Assembly (NCBI RefSeq): GCF_006783905.1
Contig: NZ_VFPE01000001.1
Span: 248,001-312,000, forward strand
Length of the DNA: 64,000 nt
Reading direction: 5' to 3'
DNA from: Microbacterium kyungheense
Lineage (GTDB): Bacteria; Actinomycetota; Actinomycetes; Actinomycetales; Microbacteriaceae
Below the pieces are notes generated by a model. It was not told the origin of the DNA. It saw nothing but the letters and a program-made list of their open reading frames with translations, and made no database searches. The stretch's first letter is position 1. The number at the start of each line of letters is the position of its first letter. Positions 33,801 through 42,700 of this stretch are shown one piece after another. The position numbers and the translations under genes are program-made.

Positions 33801-35751
33801 TGCCGGGCTGACCGAAGGCGGGCACGACGTTGACGCGGTCGTGGGTGATCTCGACGATCCGCCAGCTGGTCGTCCCCAGCGTGAACACGTCGTTGACGCG
33901 AGACTCGTAGACCATCTCTTCATCAAGCTCGCCGACGCGCGCGTTCTGCGACTCGCCCGCCACGAACACGCCGAACAGTCCGCGGTCGGGGATCGTCCCG
34001 CCACTGGTCACCGCGATGTGCTGTGCGCCCGGGCGACCGGTGAGCACACCGAGGTCGCGGTCCCACACGACGCGTGGGCGCAGTTCGGCGAACTCATCGG
34101 AGGGGAACTTGCCGGCGATGAGGTCGAGCGTCGCCTCGTACGCCGAGCGGGGGAGCGAGCGGAACGGCGCGCTGCGCTTGAGGGTCTCGTACCAGCCCTC
34201 GACGTCGACCGGCCCGACGGCCGCGGCGGCGACGGTGTGCTGCGCGAGGATGTCGAGCGGGTTCTGCGGGATCGCGATGGCCTCGATCTGACCCGCGAGC
34301 ATCCGCTCGGTCACGATCGCGGTGTGCAGCACGTCGCTGCGGTGCTTGGGGAACAGCGCGGCGCGGCTGACCTCGCCCACCTGGTGACCCGCGCGTCCGA
34401 TGCGCTGCAGGCCGGATGCCGCACTCGGCGGCGCCTCGACCTGGATCACGAGGTCGACGGCGCCCATGTCGATGCCGAGCTCCAGGCTCGAGGTCGCCAC
34501 GACGCATCGCAGCACGCCCGACTTGAGCTCTTCTTCGACCTGGGCGCGCTGCTCCTTCGACACCGAGCCGTGGTGCGCCTTCGCGAGCACCGGATCCGCG
34601 CCGGCGGTCGCGCCCGCCTGGGCCATCATGGCGGCGGGAACGCCGGGGTCAGGAAGGTCCAGTCCGAGCCGCTCCGAGTAGATCTCGTTGAGGCGTCCCG
34701 TGAGTCGTTCGGCCAGGCGCCGCGAGTTGCAGAACACGATCGTCGACCGGTGCTGCAGGATGCGGTCGACGATCGCCTCCTCGACGTGCGGCCAGACGGA
34801 TCCGGTCATCTCGGTCTCGCCCGCGCCCGAGGCCCGGGCGCCCGAGGACCCGTCGGCGAACCAGTCCTCGTCGACCGTCTCGTCGTCCGCGTCCGCGGCG
34901 GGTGCGGCATCCCCGTCGGGTGACATGTACGCACTCGGCGGCGGGGGCGGATTGAGCATGTCGCCGATGGGGACGACGACCTTCATGTCGAACGCCTTGC
35001 TCGCCTTGGGCGCCACGATCTCGACCGGCTCGGCGCCGCCGAGGAAACGCGCCACCTCGTCGATCGGACGCACCGTCGCCGACAGCCCGATGCGCTGAGC
35101 GGGCGGCGCGTCGGGCGCGAAGGAGCGCCGCAGCGCGTCGAGCCGCTCCAGGCTCACGGCCAGGTGCGCGCCGCGCTTGGTCGCAGCGACCGCGTGCACC
35201 TCGTCGACGATGACGGTGTGCACGTCGCGCAGCGTCTCGCCGGCGCGGCTCGTGAGCATGAGGTAGAGCGACTCGGGGGTCGTGATGAGGATGTCGGGCG
35301 GCGCCTGCACCAGCTTGCGCCGGTCGCCCGCCGGGGTGTCGCCCGAGCGCACGCCCACGGTCACGTCGGGCACCGTCAGGCCCAGACGCCGCGCCGACTG
35401 CCCGATCCCCACGAGGGGCGACCTCAGGTTGCGCTCGACATCGACACCCAGTGCCTTGAGCGGCGAGATGTAGAGGATCCGCGTGGCCGGTTGAGGTGCG
35501 GCATCCGCTCTCTTCCTCTTGCCCGACGGGGGAGTGGATGCCGTCGTCGCGGCCTTGTCGTGGAACACCCGATCGATCGCCCAGAGGAAGGCCGACAGCG
35601 TCTTGCCCGAGCCGGTCGGCGCCACCACGAGCGCGTGCTTGCCGGCAGAGATCGCCTGCCAGGCGCCCTTCTGCGCCTCGGTGGGGGCGTGGAACGCGCC
35701 GCGGAACCAGTCCTGCGTGGCAGGACCGAATCGCTCGAGGACGTCACCCAC
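30889..35751 (-). CDS. lhr: Large ATP-dependent helicase Lhr
   Basis: A 1620-residue superfamily 2 helicase. Near the N terminus are the Q-motif region TQDWFRGAFHAPTEAQKGAW, Walker A LVVAPTGSGKTLSAF, DEVH box VIVDEVHAVAATKRGAHLAVSLERL, and later motif VI GLQRIGRAGHQ. The core is followed by a winged-helix/beta-barrel Lhr-core unit and a long C-terminal domain (beyond about 900). An acidic Pro/Asp-rich insert (about 265-310) sits between the RecA domains. Lhr unwinds DNA and RNA-DNA hybrids 3' to 5' in repair, including mitomycin C tolerance in mycobacteria. GTG at 35751 is preferred because GGAAGG lies just before it; the longer frame runs back through the divergent gene. Confidence 0.93.
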   Translation of the reverse strand: MGDVLERFGPATQDWFRGAFHAPTEAQKGAWQAISAGKHALVVAPTGSGKTLSAFLWAIDRVFHDKAATTASTPPSGKRKRADAAPQPATRILYISPLKALGVDVERNLRSPLVGIGQSARRLGLTVPDVTVGVRSGDTPAGDRRKLVQAPPDILITTPESLYLMLTSRAGETLRDVHTVIVDEVHAVAATKRGAHLAVSLERLDALRRSFAPDAPPAQRIGLSATVRPIDEVARFLGGAEPVEIVAPKASKAFDMKVVVPIGDMLNPPPPPSAYMSPDGDAAPAADADDETVDEDWFADGSSGARASGAGETEMTGSVWPHVEEAIVDRILQHRSTIVFCNSRRLAERLTGRLNEIYSERLGLDLPDPGVPAAMMAQAGATAGADPVLAKAHHGSVSKEQRAQVEEELKSGVLRCVVATSSLELGIDMGAVDLVIQVEAPPSAASGLQRIGRAGHQVGEVSRAALFPKHRSDVLHTAIVTERMLAGQIEAIAIPQNPLDILAQHTVAAAAVGPVDVEGWYETLKRSAPFRSLPRSAYEATLDLIAGKFPSDEFAELRPRVVWDRDLGVLTGRPGAQHIAVTSGGTIPDRGLFGVFVAGESQNARVGELDEEMVYESRVNDVFTLGTTSWRIVEITHDRVNVVPAFGQPGKVPFWHGDGIGRPAELGEALGRFSREVATAKPDKAEARLREAGLDDFAQDNLLAYLAEQREATGTLPTDRQLTVERGRDEVGDWRVILHSPYGMQVHAPWALAVNARIRERLGVEGSAVASDDGIIARIPDATAEPPGADLFVFDPDELDQIVTEEVGGSALFASRFRECAARALLMPRRNPGKRTPLWQQRQRSAQLLEVARRYPTFPIILETLREVLQDVYDVPSLLRLMRGIGERRIRLVETEPAQPSPFARDLLFGYVGAFMYEGDSPLAERRAAALSVDPALLSELLGKVEMRELLDPDVIAQFEREAQRLDPERRARGVEGVADLLRQLGPLDAAEVAARLEPSGDADAAPLAEASAHLDALITARRAIPVTIAGANRVAAIEDAGRLRDALGVALPVGIPTAFLEPVADPLGDLVARYARTHGPFRADTAADRFGVGVAVARLTLQRLESQGRVASGYFLPEASTGSGTTSATASDDAEWCDSEVLRRLRMRSLAAIRGTVEPVSQHAYGRFLPVWQHVTRPLEGVDGVAAVVEQLAGVPIPASAWESLILPARVSDYSPAMLDELTSTGEVVWSGHGSLPGRDGWVALHPADAVPLTLALPDDADEVAPGSLDAQLLAALEGGGAYFAAQLRQATGAENEQSVTEALWRLAWSGRVTNDTFAPVRSLVSGGSQAHRVTRRTPRARLYRGAPGSMSVAVRAVSASLPARAPSAGGRWSLLAAPEPDAALRATASASLLLDRYGVVTRGAVQSEGVPGGFAQTYRVLAGFEEAGHCRRGYVIEKLGAAQFAASATVDRLREFAGLTDPPPLRAVTLAATDPANPYGAALAWPALEGVGHRPGRKAGALVVLVDGALALYLERGGKSALAFTGDEATLEAATRDLAGTARARRLDTLTIEQVNGAFVYGTFPTPPPGAAGASPGASGRVGPVGRALREAGFVESPRGLTLRRLTAGDAVRGAARA

Positions 35752-35876
35752 CCTTCCATCTTGGTCGCCTGCGCCGACATCGGGCCAGGGTCTCGCGAAC
35801 CGGGTGCCCGCAGCGGGCCGGTCCCGTAAACTCTCGCGTGCGTGTCCCCCGCACGTGTTCGCCGCCGAGGAGCGTG

Positions 35877-36332
35877 ATGGAGTCGACGCCGTCGAGCGGG
35901 TCGGAGCCCCTCGCGCCGTCCACCCGCCGTGCCGCCGCCGTGCACACCGTGCGCGAGCTGTCGCGGTCGCGCCGCGTCCAGACCTTCGGCCTCGGCGCGC
36001 TGTGCGGGGCGCTCGCGCTGTCGCTGCTGGTCGTCGTGACCACGATCTTCGCGATGTCGCAGCGGCCCGACGTGCTGGCCGACGAGCCCGCGCCGGTCTC
36101 GGAGCAGCGCCTTCCCACGCCGGTCCCCACGACCTCCACCCCGGCGCCGACCCCGACGCCCTCCCCGACGATCGAGCCGGTCGAAGAAGCCGATGCCCCG
36201 CCCGAGGCCGAAGCGGACCCGGCACCGCCGGTCATCGATCCGCCCGTCCCCGAGCCGGAGCCCGAGGTTGCGCCGGAGCCGACGGCGCCCGGCAACAGCG
36301 GGAACGCCCCCGGTCACAAGAAGAAGCCCTGA
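35877..36332 (+). CDS. Single-pass membrane protein with a Pro-rich tail
   Basis: A 151-residue protein. Residues 1-35 are polar and basic (cytoplasmic), about 38-60 are one membrane helix (GLGALCGALALSLLVVVTTIFAM), and the rest is a disordered Pro/Glu/Thr tail (STPAPTPTPSPTIEP, PVPEPEPEVAPEPTAP) ending KKKP. Such tails span cell-wall layers. A ribosome site GAGGAG and a TAAACT hexamer at 35827-35832 support the gene. The function is unknown. Confidence 0.75.
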   Translation: MESTPSSGSEPLAPSTRRAAAVHTVRELSRSRRVQTFGLGALCGALALSLLVVVTTIFAMSQRPDVLADEPAPVSEQRLPTPVPTTSTPAPTPTPSPTIEPVEEADAPPEAEADPAPPVIDPPVPEPEPEVAPEPTAPGNSGNAPGHKKKP

Positions 36333-36429
36333 CCGGGCGGCAAGGTACCGTGTCCGAATCGTTGTGAGGTCGCGATCGATCGTCGGCCGTGCGCCGGTAG
36401 AGTCACGGGACCGCCCCCTAGGAGACGCC

Positions 36430-37437
36430 TTGCGACGACGCCTTGCCCTCGCCCTCTCTGCTCTCGTCCTGGGCGGTGTGCTCAGCTCATGCGCGTCCCC
36501 GGCGCCGCCGGAGGCCGACCCGACACCCGTCGCGAGCGTCGAGCCGACGCCCACCGCGACGCCGGATGCACAGGAGGTCGCTCCGGGCGAGAAGCCCCCG
36601 ACGGTGTTCGACGGCGAGTGCGAGCGCGCGCTTTCGGCCGCCGATCTGCAGAGCGTGGTCGGCACGCCCCTCACACTCGCGTCGTCGTCGAGCGACGGCG
36701 ACGCGGGAAACGTCGGCGGGCTCGCGTGCAGCTGGGAGGCCGGCGGTGCGGCCGTGCGCCTGGAGATCCTCGACCGGAACGGCCTGGGCGACGCCGAGTT
36801 CCCCGAGGACCAGGCACCGTTCTACTTCGCGGACTGCGACGCGCAGTGGGTGTGCTCGGGCGAGGCCGAGGACGAGAGACTGTGGCTCGGAGCCTCGTTC
36901 CAGTCGTTCGCCGAGGCCGACCGGGATCGGATCGACGAGTGGACCGCGGCGATCGGCGCCATCGTCTTCCGCAACTTCGCAGAGTCCAGTCCGGCGCTGT
37001 GGGTGCGCGATCAGGCCGGATGGTGGGGCGAGCTGGACTGCTCCGCGCTCGCAGACACCCTGTCGCGTGCGTTGGGCGCCGAATTCTCGGGCGACCGCGG
37101 CGGGTTCATCGACCCGCCGCTGCCTGGGGTGGTGCTCGCCACCACGGCCTCGAACTGGTCGAACTGCTATCTCAACGACGGCGCCCACATCGTCGAGGTG
37201 TACTCGTCGGCCGGTCAGGCCTGGACGCTCCCGGCCGACGGCGACCAGCCCGTCGACACCGGTGTGCCGGGAATCTCTGCCTGGCTGTCGTCCAACTACC
37301 AGGCGATCACGTCGGCCGGCTACACCCTCACCGACGGCGTCAACGCGCTGACCGCGTACATCGCGACGGATGCCGGCTGGACGGCGGAACAAGCGGTCAC
37401 CGCTCTGGCCACGGCCGCCTCTTCCGGCTGGAAGTGA
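36430..37437 (+). CDS. Lipoprotein of unknown function
   Basis: A 335-residue secreted lipoprotein. The start is TTG at 36430 behind AGGAG; it gives a short basic N terminus, a hydrophobic core and a lipobox GVLSSC. After a Pro/Thr linker there are two similar-looking globular halves with paired cysteines (GECERAL/GLACSWE, DCDAQWVCSG and LDCSALADT/NWSNCY), which probably form disulfides outside the cell. No enzyme motif is recognised. It may be a surface ligand-binding protein. TAGAGT at 36398-36403 is a possible -10. Confidence 0.8.
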   Translation: MRRRLALALSALVLGGVLSSCASPAPPEADPTPVASVEPTPTATPDAQEVAPGEKPPTVFDGECERALSAADLQSVVGTPLTLASSSSDGDAGNVGGLACSWEAGGAAVRLEILDRNGLGDAEFPEDQAPFYFADCDAQWVCSGEAEDERLWLGASFQSFAEADRDRIDEWTAAIGAIVFRNFAESSPALWVRDQAGWWGELDCSALADTLSRALGAEFSGDRGGFIDPPLPGVVLATTASNWSNCYLNDGAHIVEVYSSAGQAWTLPADGDQPVDTGVPGISAWLSSNYQAITSAGYTLTDGVNALTAYIATDAGWTAEQAVTALATAASSGWK

Positions 37438-37447
37438 CCGGCGGAGC

Positions 37448-37630
37448 TCACGCCTCGTTCGGGATCAGGATCCAGAGGATGATGTAGGCCCAGAGCGACA
37501 GGCCGAAGAAGATCACGGCGATCGCGGTGAGGACGCGCACCAGGGTCACGTTCCACCCGAAGCGGTTCGCGATCGCGGCGCAGACGCCGGCGATCAGGCG
37601 TCCTTGGCGGGGTCTCATGAGTGCGTTCAT
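37448..37630 (-). CDS. PspC-domain small membrane protein
   Basis: A 60-residue protein: RLIAGVCAAIANRFGWNVTLVRVLTAIAVIF, then a second hydrophobic stretch LSLWAYIILWILIP. This is a stand-alone PspC domain, the envelope-stress sensor part of phage-shock systems. ATG at 37630 has AGGA eight bases before it; ATG at 37639 is an alternative. A perfect palindrome lies 33 bases upstream. It converges on the lipoprotein gene with a ten-base gap. Confidence 0.85.
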   Translation of the reverse strand: MNALMRPRQGRLIAGVCAAIANRFGWNVTLVRVLTAIAVIFFGLSLWAYIILWILIPNEA

Positions 37631-37662
37631 GTCATCCATCCTGGCCGCCTCGGCCCGTCCGC

Positions 37663-37684
37663 ACATGGGGGAGAACCCCCATGT
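37663..37684. promoter_or_regulatory. Perfect palindrome upstream of the PspC gene
   Basis: ACATGGGGG, four bases (AGAA), CCCCCATGT. It is centred 44 bases before the PspC start, where a response-regulator activator site would be expected. It might also form a hairpin, but its place before a start and not after a stop favours an operator. Confidence 0.55.
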
Positions 37685-37697
37685 TCTCGGGGGCGCA

Positions 37698-37738
37698 GGC
37701 CGCGGCATCCATCTCGCTGAAGAGGGGATGCCGCGGCC
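37698..37738 (-). terminator. Terminator of the ABC-F gene
   Basis: GGCCGCGGCATCC and GGATGCCGCGGCC form a perfect 13-bp stem with a 15-base loop, six bases past the ABC-F stop. There is no T run. Confidence 0.7.
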
Positions 37739-37743
37739 CGGGC

Positions 37744-39333
37744 TCACCCTTCGGTGAGGTTCCCCTCGCGGTCGAGCTCGAGCGTGAGGCTGACGCCGAT
37801 GCGGTCGAGGAACGCGTCGTCGTGGCTGACGACGAGCACCGCGCCGCGGTAGGCGGCGATGGCATCGACGAGCTGGTCGACCGTGTCGAGGTCGAGGTTG
37901 TTCGTCGGCTCGTCGAACACGAGCAGCTGCGGCGGCGGATCGGCCAGCATGAGCCGGGCCAGCGCGACCCGGAACCGCTCGCCGCCCGACAGCGTCGCCA
38001 CCGGGCGCTCCACCGCGGCCCCTCGGATGAGGAACCGGGCGAGCCGGTTGCGCAGCTCGACCACGCCCACGTGCGGAGCCACCGCGGCGACGTTGTCGAG
38101 CACCGAGGCGGACTCGTCGAGCCCGTCCACCCGCTGCGGCAGGTAGCCGACGCGGTCGGTGTGCAGCGTCGCCGTGCCGGGGTCCGACTCGTCGACGAGC
38201 TTCTCCAGCAGCGTCGTCTTGCCGGCACCGTTCGGGCCGATCAGCGCAACGCGCTCGGGGCCCTGGATCACCCAGGACCGAGACCCGTCGCCGATCGTCG
38301 CGATGCGGCGACCCGCGGGGACGCCGGGGTCGGGCAGGTCGATCTTCATCGACGCGTCGTCGCGGACCCGGCGGCCGGCGGCGTCGAGCGCCTCGCGGGC
38401 GGATGCCTCGCGTTCGGCCTTCTCGCCGCGCAGCTTGCCCGCCGAGACCTCAGCCGCCATGCGCCGGCCGTTCGCGATGATCTTCGGCACCCGCTTCTCG
38501 ACGAACGCCTTGTCGCCCATGGCCTTGCGGCGCGAGATGGTGGTCTCGGCCTCGATGCGCTGGCGCTTCTCGCGCTTGAGCGATTGCTTCGCGGCGCGTT
38601 CGGCGTCGCGGGCGGCGTCCTGTTCGGCATCCAGCCACGCCCGCCACTCGGAGTACGGGCCGCCGAAGACCGACAGCTCGTTGGCGTACAGCTCGGCGGT
38701 GTCGTCCATGAGCTCCAGCAGCGCTGTGTCGTGGCTCACCACGACCAGCGCGCCGCGCCAGGAGCGGACCATGTCGTGCAGGCGCGCGCGGGCCTCGCGG
38801 TCGAGGTTGTTCGTCGGCTCGTCGAGCAGCGCGATGGGCGCGCTGCGCAGGCGGATGCCGGCGATCGCGGTCAGTACGGCCTCGCCGCCCGACAGCTGCC
38901 CGACGCGTCGGTCGAGCATCTCGGGAGCGAGTCCGGCTTCGGCGAGTGCCACGTGGGCGCGCGCCTCGACGTCCCAGTCCGAGCCGACGGCGTCGAAGTG
39001 GCGCGGGTCGACGTCGCCGGACTCGATGGCGCGCAGAGCCCGCAGCGTGTCGCCCACTCCGAGCAGATCGGCCACGGGCCGGTCCACGTCGAGGGTGAGC
39101 CGCTGGGGCAGGTACGCGGCATCGGCTGTCCGGGTGATGTGCCCGGCCGACGACGCGAGGTCGCCGGCGATGAGGCGCAGCAGCGTGGACTTGCCGGAGC
39201 CGTTGCGTCCGACCAGGCCCGTCCGGCCGGTGCCGAACGATCCCGAGACGTCCGAGAGGGCGACGGTGCCGTCGGCCCAGGTGAAAGAGACGCGATCGAG
39301 GACGATCGCGGGTGTGAGGGTGTTGGTGGGCAT
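37744..39333 (-). CDS. ABC-F family ATPase (ribosome-associated)
   Basis: A 529-residue protein of two ABC domains with no membrane part. Walker A motifs are GRNGSGKSTLL and GPNGAGKTTLL, signatures LSGGEAVL and LSGGERFRVALARL, and Walker B ends IALLDEPTNNLD and LLVFDEPTNNLD. The charged linker between the domains (KQSLKREKRQRIEAETTISRRK) is the P-site tRNA interaction motif region. ABC-F proteins eject antibiotics from, or rescue, stalled ribosomes; this one could be a resistance or a house-keeping member. It has an AGGAGG ribosome site. The 180-base leader with hairpin and short frame suggests induction by translation stress. Confidence 0.9.
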   Translation of the reverse strand: MPTNTLTPAIVLDRVSFTWADGTVALSDVSGSFGTGRTGLVGRNGSGKSTLLRLIAGDLASSAGHITRTADAAYLPQRLTLDVDRPVADLLGVGDTLRALRAIESGDVDPRHFDAVGSDWDVEARAHVALAEAGLAPEMLDRRVGQLSGGEAVLTAIAGIRLRSAPIALLDEPTNNLDREARARLHDMVRSWRGALVVVSHDTALLELMDDTAELYANELSVFGGPYSEWRAWLDAEQDAARDAERAAKQSLKREKRQRIEAETTISRRKAMGDKAFVEKRVPKIIANGRRMAAEVSAGKLRGEKAEREASAREALDAAGRRVRDDASMKIDLPDPGVPAGRRIATIGDGSRSWVIQGPERVALIGPNGAGKTTLLEKLVDESDPGTATLHTDRVGYLPQRVDGLDESASVLDNVAAVAPHVGVVELRNRLARFLIRGAAVERPVATLSGGERFRVALARLMLADPPPQLLVFDEPTNNLDLDTVDQLVDAIAAYRGAVLVVSHDDAFLDRIGVSLTLELDREGNLTEG

Positions 39334-39347
39334 GAGGCCTCCTGGGG

Positions 39348-39516
39348 TCAGTCATGCGCTGACACCGGGGGCCGTGGCGGAACCTCGTTCACCGGGCGTG
39401 CCGGAGAGGGACCAGAAGCGGCCGATCGACGGGCCAGCGCGAAATCGTCAAGCGCTGGTGCGTCGAGGAACGACGGAGCAGCGCGATTACAGCGCGGTCG
39501 CGTCGAAGTTCTTCAA
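39348..39516 (-). promoter_or_regulatory. Leader region of the ABC-F gene with candidate promoter, hairpin and short upstream frame
   Basis: On the minus strand: promoter-like TTGAAG at 39511-39516 and TGTAAT at 39486-39491, preceded by AAAACC; a 7-bp hairpin CCAGCGC/GCGCTGG at 39434-39458; and a 14-codon frame (39392 to 39348, VNEVPPRPPVSAHD) ending two bases before the AGGAGG of the main gene. Such leaders control other ABC-F genes through drug-stalled ribosomes, and WhiB7 promoters have AT-rich bases just before the -35. Each part is visible; the mechanism is inferred. Confidence 0.35.
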
Positions 39517-39645
39517 TGGTTTTCCTCACCGAGGGGACAAGGCCTCCGCAACGATAGCGGACCCGGCTGGATGCCGCCAGTGAATCCCCGAGACCGCGTC
39601 ACATGTCCGCGCGCTCTTGACGCCGGGCCGCCATCGCGAGCAGGA

Positions 39646-39674
39646 TTGTATCGATTCAAGCGGCAAGCGCTTTC
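39646..39674. promoter_or_regulatory. Two LacI-type operators before the rhamnogalacturonan lyase gene
   Basis: TTGTATCGATTCAA (39646-39659; symmetric except one base pair) with a central CG, and GCAAGCGCTTTC (39663-39674) around the perfect AAGCGCTT. Both fit the operator shape of LacI/GalR regulators. They lie 60-90 bases before the GTG start. No LacI gene is in the window, so the regulator is elsewhere. Confidence 0.65.
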
Positions 39675-39735
39675 CCGCTCGCGCGAGGATCATCCCCCAC
39701 CGACGTCGTCGTCGAAACTGATCGAAGGAGATCCC

Positions 39736-42700
39736 GTGCGTTCCCGATCGCCCCATTCGCCCTGGCGCCGCCGCATCGGCGCCCTCACCGCCGGTGCGCT
39801 CACCGTGGGCCTGCTGGCCACCGCGGCGCCCGCTGTCGCCGCCGAAGCACCCGTCGACCTGTCGTTCGACTTCGGCGGGCCCGCCACACCCGTCGTCGAC
39901 GGCTGGATCGGCATCAACCCCGGCAGCGCGTACACGGCTGCGACCGGCTACGGCTTCACGACCGCGCCCGCGTCGAACGGGTTCCGCGACCGCGGCGGAG
40001 ACAACACCGTGGGCCGCGACTTCACGATCGGCAACACGCAGGCGTTCGCCGTGGACGTGCCCGCAGGCACGTACGAGGTGACGACGTGGGCCGGCGACCT
40101 CATCGCCAGCAACAACACCGCCTGGGACGTCGAGGGGACGGCCTATGCGGGTCCCCGCACGACCACCGGCGTCATCGACGAGCACTACTTCCCCGCGGTC
40201 ACGGTCACCGACGGCCAGCTCAACATCCGCGTCACCGGCGGCGACGGGCGGGTCAACGGCATCCGCGTGCAGTCGCAGCTCGCTGCGCCCTCGGGCCTCG
40301 CCGTCGCCGGTGTCGACGCGACCGGAGACCTCTCGGTATCGCTCGCGTGGAACGCCGTCGATGGCGCGACCGGCTACGTCGTCTACCGCGCGACGCCGGG
40401 CGGCGACCTCGCCGAGATCGGACGCACGACCGGCGACACCGCGTTCACCGACACGGACGTGGCACTCGGGGAGTCGTACGAGTACGCCGTCGCGACGCTC
40501 AAAGACGCCCGCACCTCGCGGCAGAGCGACCGCGTCGCCGCGGCGGTCGTCGACGCGTCCGTCGCCGAGCCCGTGGCGCCGACGGGCATCGCCACCACCT
40601 CGATCGAGCGCAACGAGCTGACGCTGTCGTGGACCGACGCGGGCGACGCCGACCTGTACAAGGTCTACCGCTCGACGCGCGCCGATCTGCCGTACACGCT
40701 CGTCGCGACCGTCGACGTCGCGACGTACACCGACACCGACGTGCTCACCACCCGCCCGTACCTGTACAAGCTCGTGGCGCTGAACGCGGGTGGATCCTCG
40801 CCCGAGTCCGAGGTCTACACCACCGCCGTCGCGACGACCCTCGTGCGTCAGGTCGAGTATCTCGACCGCGCACCCGTCGCAGTCGCGGTCGACCAGGGCG
40901 TGTACCTCGGCTGGCGCCTGCTGGGGCTGGACGACCGGAACCTCGGCTTCCAGGTCTACCGCGATGGTGTCCGCATCACCGACGCGCCCATCACCGGGTC
41001 GACGAACTACGTCGACGCCGACGGCACGGCCGACTCGACGTACTTCGTGACCGCGCTCGTCGGCGACCGCGAGGTCACCGTCACCGACGAGTTCGGAGTG
41101 CGCCCGGACCAGTTCTTCGACATCCCGCTCGACAAGCCGGCACCGGTCACGCTGCCCGACGGGCAGACGGTCACGTACGCCCCCGGCGACGCGAGCGTCG
41201 GCGACCTCGACGGCGACGGGCAGTACGAGGTCGTCTTCCTGTGGGCCCCCTCGATCTCGAAGGATAACTCGCAGTCCGGCTACACCGGCCGGGTGTACAT
41301 GGATGCCGTGAAGCTCGACGGCACGCGCCTGTGGCGCATGGACCTCGGCTTGAACATCCGCGCCGGCGCCCACTACACCCAGTTCATCGTGTTCGACCTC
41401 GACGGCGACGGCCGCGCCGAGGTGTCGTTCAAGACGGCCGACGGCACGACGGACGGCACGGGCAAGGTCATCGGGGACGCGAACGCGGACTACCGCAACT
41501 CGTCGGGCTACATCCTGAGCGGGCCCGAGTACCTGAGCGTCTTCGACGGCCGCACCGGCGGCGTCATCGACACCGTGTCGTACGACCCGCCGCGCGGCAC
41601 CGTGAGCGCGTGGGGCGACGCCTACGGCAACCGCGTCGACCGGTTCCTCGCCGGCGTCGGCTACTTCGACGGCGAGCACCCCAGCCTGGTGTTCAGCCGC
41701 GGGTACTACACGCGCACCGTCATCACGACGTGGGACCTTCAGAACGGCCACCTCGTCGAGCGCTGGAAGTTCGACTCCGACGCCGCCGGCAAGCAGTACG
41801 AGGGTCAGGGCAACCACCAGCTGGTGACCGCCGATGTCGACCGCGACGGCCTGGACGAGATCGTGTTCGGCTCGATGACGATCGACGACGACGGCACCGT
41901 GCTCTACAACACCCGACTCGGGCACGGCGACGCGCTGCACGTGAGCGACTTCGTCACCGACCGCCCGGGTCTGGAGGTCTTCGCGGTGCACGAGGACGTC
42001 TCGGGCAACGGCGGCATCGGAGCGACGATGCGGGATGCCGAGACCGGCGAGGTCATCTGGAAGACGGCGGCGACGACCGACACCGGCCGCGGCGCGGCGG
42101 GCGACATCGACCCGACGAGCCCGGGGGCCGAAGCGTGGAACATCGGCAGCAATGTGTGGAACTCGCCGACGGGGTCGCTGAAGTCCGAGCACGGCGACCT
42201 GCTGTCGACCGACATCCCCGCGGCGAACTTCGTCATCAACTGGGACGGCGACCTCTCGCAGGAGATCTTCGACCACGACTACACCGATGCGACGGCGACG
42301 GGCGTGCCGACCATCTCGGAGTGGAACCCGGCCACGAAGCAGGAGGAGCTGCTCGCGCGACTGGACGGCACGCTCACGAACAACACCACCAAGGGCAACC
42401 CGTCGCTGCAGGCCGACATCCTCGGCGACTGGCGCGAAGAGCTCATCGTGCGCACCGACGCCGGCGACGCGCTGCGGGTGTTCACGACGACCGACGTGAC
42501 CGAGGAGCGCATCCCGACGCTGATGCACGACTCGCAGTACCGCCAGTCGATCGCGTCGCAGAACAGTGCCTACAACCAGCCGCCGCACACCAGCTACTAC
42601 CTCGGTGCGGGCATGGGCGAGGTGCCGCAGGCGAGCATCGCGTACACGGCAGCGCCGGCGGGCGACGACACGGCCCCGGTCGTCGCAGGTCTGCCGTCGG

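Noticed and set aside
30108..35751. Nei/Lhr with neighbours as a phage-defence island
   Set aside because: The overlapping Nei-Lhr pair is a common actinobacterial repair arrangement, and no defence gene adjoins it.
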